Assembly (NCBI GenBank): GCA_021521415.1
Contig: JAIQDT010003875.1
Span: 207,022-271,021, forward strand
Direction: 5' to 3'
DNA: 64,000 nucleotides
From: Bidens hawaiensis
Lineage: Eukaryota; Streptophyta; Magnoliopsida; Asterales; Asteraceae
Part shown: piece after piece, positions 59,236 to 64,000 of the stretch
Numbering within the stretch: position 1 is the stretch's first letter
How the letters are laid out: every line of letters begins with the position of its first letter
Program-made: the position numbers and the translations under genes
Notes under the pieces: model-generated
The model's input: only the letters and a program-made list of their open reading frames with translations
Database searches by the model: none
Told to the model about the DNA's origin: nothing

Positions 59236-59748
59236 GATACTGCATTTCGTATGTATAAGCAAATGTAATAGAATACACATGTACAATTTTTTCATGGCTT
59301 CTTCGAAACAATACAGTTTGCTTGTGATTTGGATTTAGTAGACAAAATTGTGAATTCATACGGAAATTATCGAAGAGTGGGGGATTATGTTTCACGTTCT
59401 GACGTCCCTTACCAACCGAGTATTTGATATGGCTTTCTCATACTCCCCTTACCAACCGAGTCTTTAATATGGTTATCTCATACTCCCCCGTAACGCGAGG
59501 GGGGGTCCACCAACTAGTTGAAATTTAAAGATGACAATGTATTTAATTGATTCTAATGATCCAATCTAGTTATGTTCATTCTTTAGCACCTCATCAACCT
59601 GTAGCACGTTAAATATAATATATCTTATCAACAATAATGTCGGTGAGATTTCATAAGTTTAATATATATATATATATATTACAAAAAAAACTTGGCGATT
59701 CACATGTCATAATGTAATACATTCATTCATAAAGTATATGGAAAGCTA
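59236..59748. other. Non-coding stretch with a 40 bp duplication
   Basis: ACCAACCGAG recurs at 59411 and 59451 with similar flanks, giving two units of 40 bp. No gene. Confidence 0.5.
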
Positions 59749-59886
59749 CTAAAAACGCCCTATTCTCCCAACGAAAGTTGCGGAACTAAGGGAGTGATAA
59801 CTATCCTCCATTTCAACCGAAGTTGAGTCGGACTCTTCCACTTCGATGTTTGATGTACCAACCATAAAGCGATAAAAACACTGCAC
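59749..59886 (-). other. Exon-like open segment, origin unknown
   Basis: On the - strand a TATTGTGCAG acceptor-like site is followed by about 44 codons without a stop, including SNIEVEESDSTSVEMEDSYH, ending at TAG (59751-59749). It could be the last exon of a gene fragment carried inside a J-type repeat, or chance. No family recognised. Confidence 0.25.
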
Positions 59887-59997
59887 AATATTCACGTTTT
59901 ATCATCATAAACAAGAAAGAAATATTATTAACAAGCATGACATAATTGAGAATCGGTTTGTAAACAAATAACATGAAATAAGGAGAAAATATGGTAA

Positions 59998-60350
59998 CGT
60001 GCTACACCCCAAATAATAGTAAAACTTTAAAAGGGGGGTTAAGAAACTCACATTTTAAACGAAGCGAGTTTGAAGAAGAAAAAAAATTAAGCGAGTGAAC
60101 CGGGTAGGTTCGGTTCGACACGTGATCATAAAAATATGAAATATTTCTGGGTTCAATGTATTGCACAAGAGAATGATGAAGACACAAATAAAACATGGAT
60201 GGTTTGGTTTGAAGTTTGGGGTTCATCTTATTTGTTTAGTAAAAGTTGTGTTGTAATTAGTTTTAGTCAAGTTCATAAGTTCGACTCGTTTCAAGAAAAA
60301 CCGAAACGGGCCTAAAAAGTAATAAAATGAGTTTAAGTGAGTGGTTCGTG
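59998..60350 (-). repeat. LTR-type repeat J, copy 3 (minus strand)
   Basis: On the - strand it has GGCCCGTTTCGGTTTTTCTTG near 60300 and ATGTGAGTTTC with TGTAGCACGTTAC at 60054-59998, in the same order as copy 1 at 5624-6650. Confidence 0.55.
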
Positions 60351-60599
60351 TTCGGTTGGACCTGAACTCTGTAGGACCTAGGAGATCCCGATTCAACCAA
60401 CAATCAAGAAGATAACAAAGAAAAACTAGGGATTAACCCGAAACACAAACCTTATTCATCGATAATAACATTGTTGCTTTTGATGTTGCCACAACATTGT
60501 TGCTTCCTGGCCACCATTGATGACCACCGAGTAAGCCTCTGCCTACTCTGATTCGGTTCCAACAAAATTACCGCCTCCATTACCACCGTCGCTGCATTT

Positions 60600-61098
60600 T
60601 CACCATATCACACCGAAACTGCCACCGTAAGTCACACCCGACTCGTTAAACTTTGAAATGATTATAAATGCTACCGGACTATCACAACCATCCTCTTCTT
60701 CTTTATTCTTCCGCCCTAGCACCCAAAATTTTTTGATGTATAAGAATCGTAGTGAACCTCGCCACTTGGTTTTCGGTTCTTCAAGAACCCAGTAACCGTC
60801 ACTGAATTCTTGATTGAACTTTTCCCAAACTAAGCATTCCGGTAACCGGTCTTCCACCTTTGAACGCTAATGACTTTTCTTCCACGGCATAGGCAACGCC
60901 CTTGCCTTTCCTCGCGACCTCTTCCTCCACCATGCCCAGTTCACTCTTGAAAGATCCCTTGTAACCATTAACCAAAACAACCTCTGGTTGAATCCCTTTC
61001 GGTCTACTACCGAATTTCAGCCCTGCCGACTTCCTTACTCCACCGGAATCTGCATCGCTTGACATATGGGAAGCTTGATATCGATCTGAAAAACATTG
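60600..61098 (-). pseudogene. Unrecognised ORF inside element H, frameshifted
   Basis: Two overlapping open frames form one likely protein. The upstream frame (from about 61068, MSSDADSGGVRKSAGLKFGS) ends at 60799; the downstream frame (60857-60600) carries EEPKTKWRGSLRFLYIKKFW and DSPVAFIIISKFN. Together they cover about 155 codons. It lies directly after the PBS, so a gag N-terminus is one reading, but I see no gag motif. A captured host-gene fragment is the other reading. Confidence 0.4.
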
Positions 61099-61113
61099 TG
61101 GCTTTGATACCAA
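61098..61113 (-). other. Primer-binding site of element H
   Basis: TTGGTATCAAAGCCAC on the element strand right after GGGTCCTACA. Initiator-Met type. Confidence 0.7.
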
Positions 61114-61610
61114 TGTAGGACCCAGGAGATTACGATTCAATCAACAATCAAGAACATAACAAAAAAGAAGAAAAAAAACTAGGGATTTACCCGAAACACA
61201 AACTTTATTGATCGAATAAGACACAATCTTTATTATACGAACAACGATGTTACAAGACACTTACATTGAACATATATTTATAGGTATCATCATGGAGGTT
61301 AAATAACCACCGTTGGCTGTTATAGCTACCACTACGGTTATATAACTACCTGGTAGTTATATTACTAACTTTATAACGGCCTAATATTTACATCAAGACC
61401 CCCTGACTTACAAATGTTGCATAAAGCACCCTAAACTATACTTGGTACTAATTACAAAATTCTCCCGCAACATTTTATCAAACTTTATCACATAATTAAT
61501 GTCTTGTTCAATCAATAAAGTTTGTGTTTCGCGTTTCATCACTTGTTATTGTTCTTCTTCCTTGTTATGTTCTTGATTGTTGGTTGAATCGTTATCTCAT
61601 GGGTCCTACA
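61114..61610 (-). repeat. 5' LTR of element H with long inverted ends
   Basis: 497 bp, TGTAGGACCC at one end and GGGTCCTACA at the other. About 110 bases at each end are imperfect inverted copies (both with GATTCAA-CAACAATCAAGAAC and GAAACACAAACTTTATTGAT). Ordinary LTR ends share only a few inverted bases. Confidence 0.6.
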
Positions 61611-61683
61611 TAATCCACTTTATGTCGAGTTTGGTTCTGACATCACAAAAATATTACTTTTTAGGGGATGAAAGAATTTGGTT

Positions 61684-62552
61684 TTAGATATCAAAAGCAA
61701 ATGCGGACGGATTTTTGAGGCTTAATAGCATGGATGGTACCATGTGATAGAGGTTACCGCTGCTGTTGCACCGGAGGATTGGAACTCGGGTCTTGTAATC
61801 CTTCACAAGAAAACCAAAAGGATGAAATTCAATAGATATCCAATTGTCAGTCGTTAGGCGACGGACTGAAATTAGATTTTGTATTAATTTAGGTGCGTAT
61901 AAGACATTGTTTAGTTTAAGAGGAGGAAATGGTTTGGGTAGGGTTTGATTGCCGTATCCGGCAACCGGAATGGTTGTGCCATTGCCAACGATAATATTAT
62001 GAGAAATGCCATTATTAAAAAAAGATTGGAAATTACCCGGGTTGTTCGTCATATGCTGAGTGGCTCCGATATCCATTGCCCAACTGTCCAGAGGATTGAG
62101 AGACATAGTGTGCAATGCCTGCTCATTGTTTGTCGGTGCATATGCCGTATAATGGACTTGATTGGGCCTAGGCCCATAAATCCCATTAGATGATGAAGCT
62201 GCCTGTGATGGAACAGTGGGATAAGGACATGGTGGTGTGGGCCAGGTGGGCTGATTTGCAAGTGGGCTTTGTGTATATGGTTGGTTAAACCATTGATATT
62301 GCGGTGAAGTTGAAGTCCATGGTGGCTCGTGGGTTTGTGGAGAGAGCTGCCATGGATTTCCATGCAAGTTTGAGGGTGAGTTGCCATGCAAGTTTGAGTA
62401 TTGACCAGACCCACGTCCACGGTACCCGGATCCGTGCCCACGTCCATGCCCACGATATACTGATCCTCAACCACGTCCCCGATATGAATCAGCGGCTGAG
62501 TTGTTATAATCATTCGTTTGCTGATTTTTGTTGGTGGTCGCGTGCAAGGTAG
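61684..62552 (-). pseudogene. Copia gag C-terminus, protease and pre-integrase fragment
   Basis: On the - strand: an Asn/Gln-rich gag tail and an RGHGRGHGSGYRGRG-type Arg/Gly stretch near 62440-62410, a Pro-rich linker (62391 on), then protease with MDIGATQHMT, VGNGTTIPVAGYG and LNNVLYAPKLIQNLISV, and the start of the pre-integrase domain, ILRCNSSGNLYHMV. Protease normally has D-S/T-G; here Ile replaces the middle residue. The frame ends at 61684; no integrase core follows. Sequence style fits the RE1-like branch of copia, not the SIRE-like elements above. Its right side is cut by LTR G2. Confidence 0.75.
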
Positions 62553-62553
62553 T

Positions 62554-63096
62554 TGTAAGGCCCCGTTACCGGTACCTCACATTTGGACGTTGGATTTACT
62601 CATAAACGCAGTTCTAAATATCAGAGTTAATAAAAACTTTTGCAGAATAATAAAACTTCAACCATAACATTTTACATAACCCTCAAATCATGTCTTATAA
62701 AACATTCGTAGACAATTAAAACAAAACATAGTCTTTAAAACATCACAACATTTCCTCGAGATGCCAGTATCTTCGATTCCATGCCATGTGTCTTCAGTCA
62801 CGCAAGCTGCCTCAACCTATTTGCCTGTGTGCATACTAAAAGTCAGCTACGCTGAGTGAGATCTAGTTAATCACATAACTTACTTTTCATACATATATAC
62901 GTGCCTGAAGGTACGCATTACATACATATCATGATCAGCAATCGTCCATGCACATTCATATCTAACCATACATTATAAAGGGCGTTTCACCCTACATACC
63001 TCGGATATTATTAGGGTCCGATACCCTCCATCCTCGGATATTATTAGGATTCGGTCACCCTTCATCCTCGGATATTATTAGGTTCCGGTACCCTTC
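62554..63096 (-). repeat. LTR G, copy 2 (partial)
   Basis: Starts TGTAAGGCCCCGTTACCGG and matches solo LTR G at 8468 onward (ACTCATAAACGCAGTTCTA, CATACTAAAAGTCAGCTACG, CTGAGTGAG). It was inserted in the copia fragment on its left and is cut by LTR I at 63097. Only about 540 bp is visible. Confidence 0.8.
62990..63096. repeat. ~36 bp tandem repeat in LTR G copy 2
   Basis: Three units with CCTCGGATATTATTAGG followed by a T/C-CGGT-ACCC tail. Unlike the 54 bp repeat at the similar place in copy 1. Confidence 0.8.
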
Positions 63097-64000
63097 TGTG
63101 ACACCCGGTAAATTCCCAATCCTTAAACTAAGTAATCAACCTAACAATTAGGTGATTGTGAATATTAAGCGCGCCATGTTAGTCAGCGCGTGCATTTGTT
63201 ATGTGCGCCCTGCGCGAGCGGCGCCAGGTTAGTCAGCGCGTGCAGTTGTTACATGCAACCTGCGCGAGCGCACCATGTTAAGAACCAGCGTGAGCATGTG
63301 TTATATGCGCCATGCGTGAATATTTTGGCTTTATGTTTTCATGTAACTTAACGTTATGTTGTCTATGGGTTGACCATCCCGCATGATGCTAAGGCGGGTG
63401 CATCCTAAATCGTTTATGCGCGTGCGGAAGGGAACTAACCTCCCCGCATGGCGGGGGAACATTGAGAGCTAGTTTGTCTGAAGCTCCAAGATGGAATTGA
63501 CTTCAACATGACTGATCACTATGTTGAAATACCAAGACCCCCTGGAGAATCTACAAATGAAACTCAATGTCCCTAACTGCGAGAAGGTTACGCACCTACC
63601 CGCAGCAAAGAAATGTCCTTCACGCAGAAAGCTATGCGCACAAAGTAATGCGCACAGAACACTTAGTCTATTCTCCAGACATAAGGAGATTACTCCCGCC
63701 CAAAAGGAAACAGTAGCGTGTTTCAGAGATTTTCCACTTTTTACTGTACACTGACAAAAGTACCTGAAAAAAGCACACTGTAACATGAAAAGTCAACTGT
63801 CAGCCACCCTATTCTCACCAACCCCAGACCTGCATGTCCTGTCCAAATCAAATCAAGATCTTTTATCCACTCCTCCACTTTTAAGTAAACAATAAACAAT
63901 AATAATTTCCATACTTTATCATCATTACACCTAGATATGAAAAGATTTCAATCCCCTAAAGCAAGGGATTGTGTTCCCTTGAGTTTGCCTATAAATTTGA
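63097..64000 (+). repeat. LTR I, 5' part, cut by window end
   Basis: Begins TGTGACACCCGGTAAATTCCC, a common plant LTR start, inside LTR G copy 2. A TATA box, CTATAAAT, lies at 63989-63996 after a long U3, so it is plus-oriented and its start of transcription lies just beyond the window. No TSD can be checked. Confidence 0.6.
63168..63318 (+). repeat. GC-rich ~54 bp tandem repeat in LTR I
   Basis: Three imperfect units with GCGCCATGTTAGTCAGCGCG, TGCA-TTGTTA and TGCGCGAGCG words. Rich in CpG and GCGC, in contrast to the surroundings. Confidence 0.75.

Larger units (their letters stand above)
60370..61610 (-). mobile_element. Element H: short LTR-bounded element, possibly internally deleted
   Basis: 5' LTR 61114-61610 and a partial 3' LTR at 60370-60465 (TGTAGGACCTAGGAGAT versus TGTAGGACCCAGGAGAT on +). 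A PBS follows the 5' LTR on the element strand. The internal region is only about 650 bp, with one unrecognised ORF in two frames. No matching TSD was found (AACTC versus TAATC). It resembles a TRIM or an internally deleted copia. Confidence 0.55.

Noticed and set aside
62304..62552. 82-codon + strand ORF
   Set aside because: Antisense shadow of the copia gag tail.

Overview
The window looks like nuclear DNA from a large, repeat-rich plant genome, almost entirely mobile-element DNA. I infer a dicot of the daisy family (Asteraceae), because the extra retroelement ORF and several LTR types match my memory of that family; no search was run. No intact host gene, tRNA or rRNA gene was found.

Layout. 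1-4.8 kb: decayed CACTA (En/Spm-type) DNA-transposon ORF followed by a ~290 bp tandem repeat. 5.6-7.3 kb: LTR-type repeats carrying a 570 bp Helitron with correct ends and an A/T target. 8.16-54.03 kb: one very large nest. The host is element A, a SIRE-like Ty1/copia retrotransposon on the + strand (about 14.0 kb once insertions are removed). Its 5' LTR is split by solo LTR G (TSD ATAAC). Its post-pol region is split by element B, a complete 12.2 kb copia on the - strand (TSD ATTTT), and by element C, a 5'-truncated copia of A's own kind on the - strand. C is split in turn by solo LTR F (TSD ATTTT) and by E, a complete non-autonomous Gypsy-like element (TSD TTCAG). 54.4-57.1 kb: a Tourist-like MITE, then a PPR pseudogene split by a 2.2 kb hAT element (8 bp TSD). 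57-64 kb: LTR fragments, a short LTR-bounded element with an unrecognised ORF, a copia protease fragment, and two more LTRs, the last cut by the window end.

The most notable system is in A, B and C. Each carries gag-pol (C only from pre-integrase onward), then a long non-coding stretch, then a third ORF in the position where some plant elements carry an envelope-like gene. ORF3 is not an obvious envelope: no signal peptide or membrane anchor is visible. It has a conserved N-terminal domain (deleted in C), a charged and Pro/Ser-rich linker with a likely coiled coil, an acidic stretch and a conserved C-terminal domain. In all three copies the ORF3 start codon lies two bases after a plausible 3' splice site, paired with an upstream TAAG/GT donor. 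Clusters of a family-specific word flank that intron and also sit in the LTR (AACGAATG and its complement in A and C, GCGAAGTTA and its complement in B). In A and B a further cluster lies before gag; C lacks that region. This suggests ORF3 is expressed from its own spliced transcript, driven by an LTR-like internal promoter.

The copies are old. Nearly all nonsense codons in B fit single C-to-T changes at CAG or CAA codons, as expected from methylated, silenced DNA. None of the elements appears able to move on its own now.
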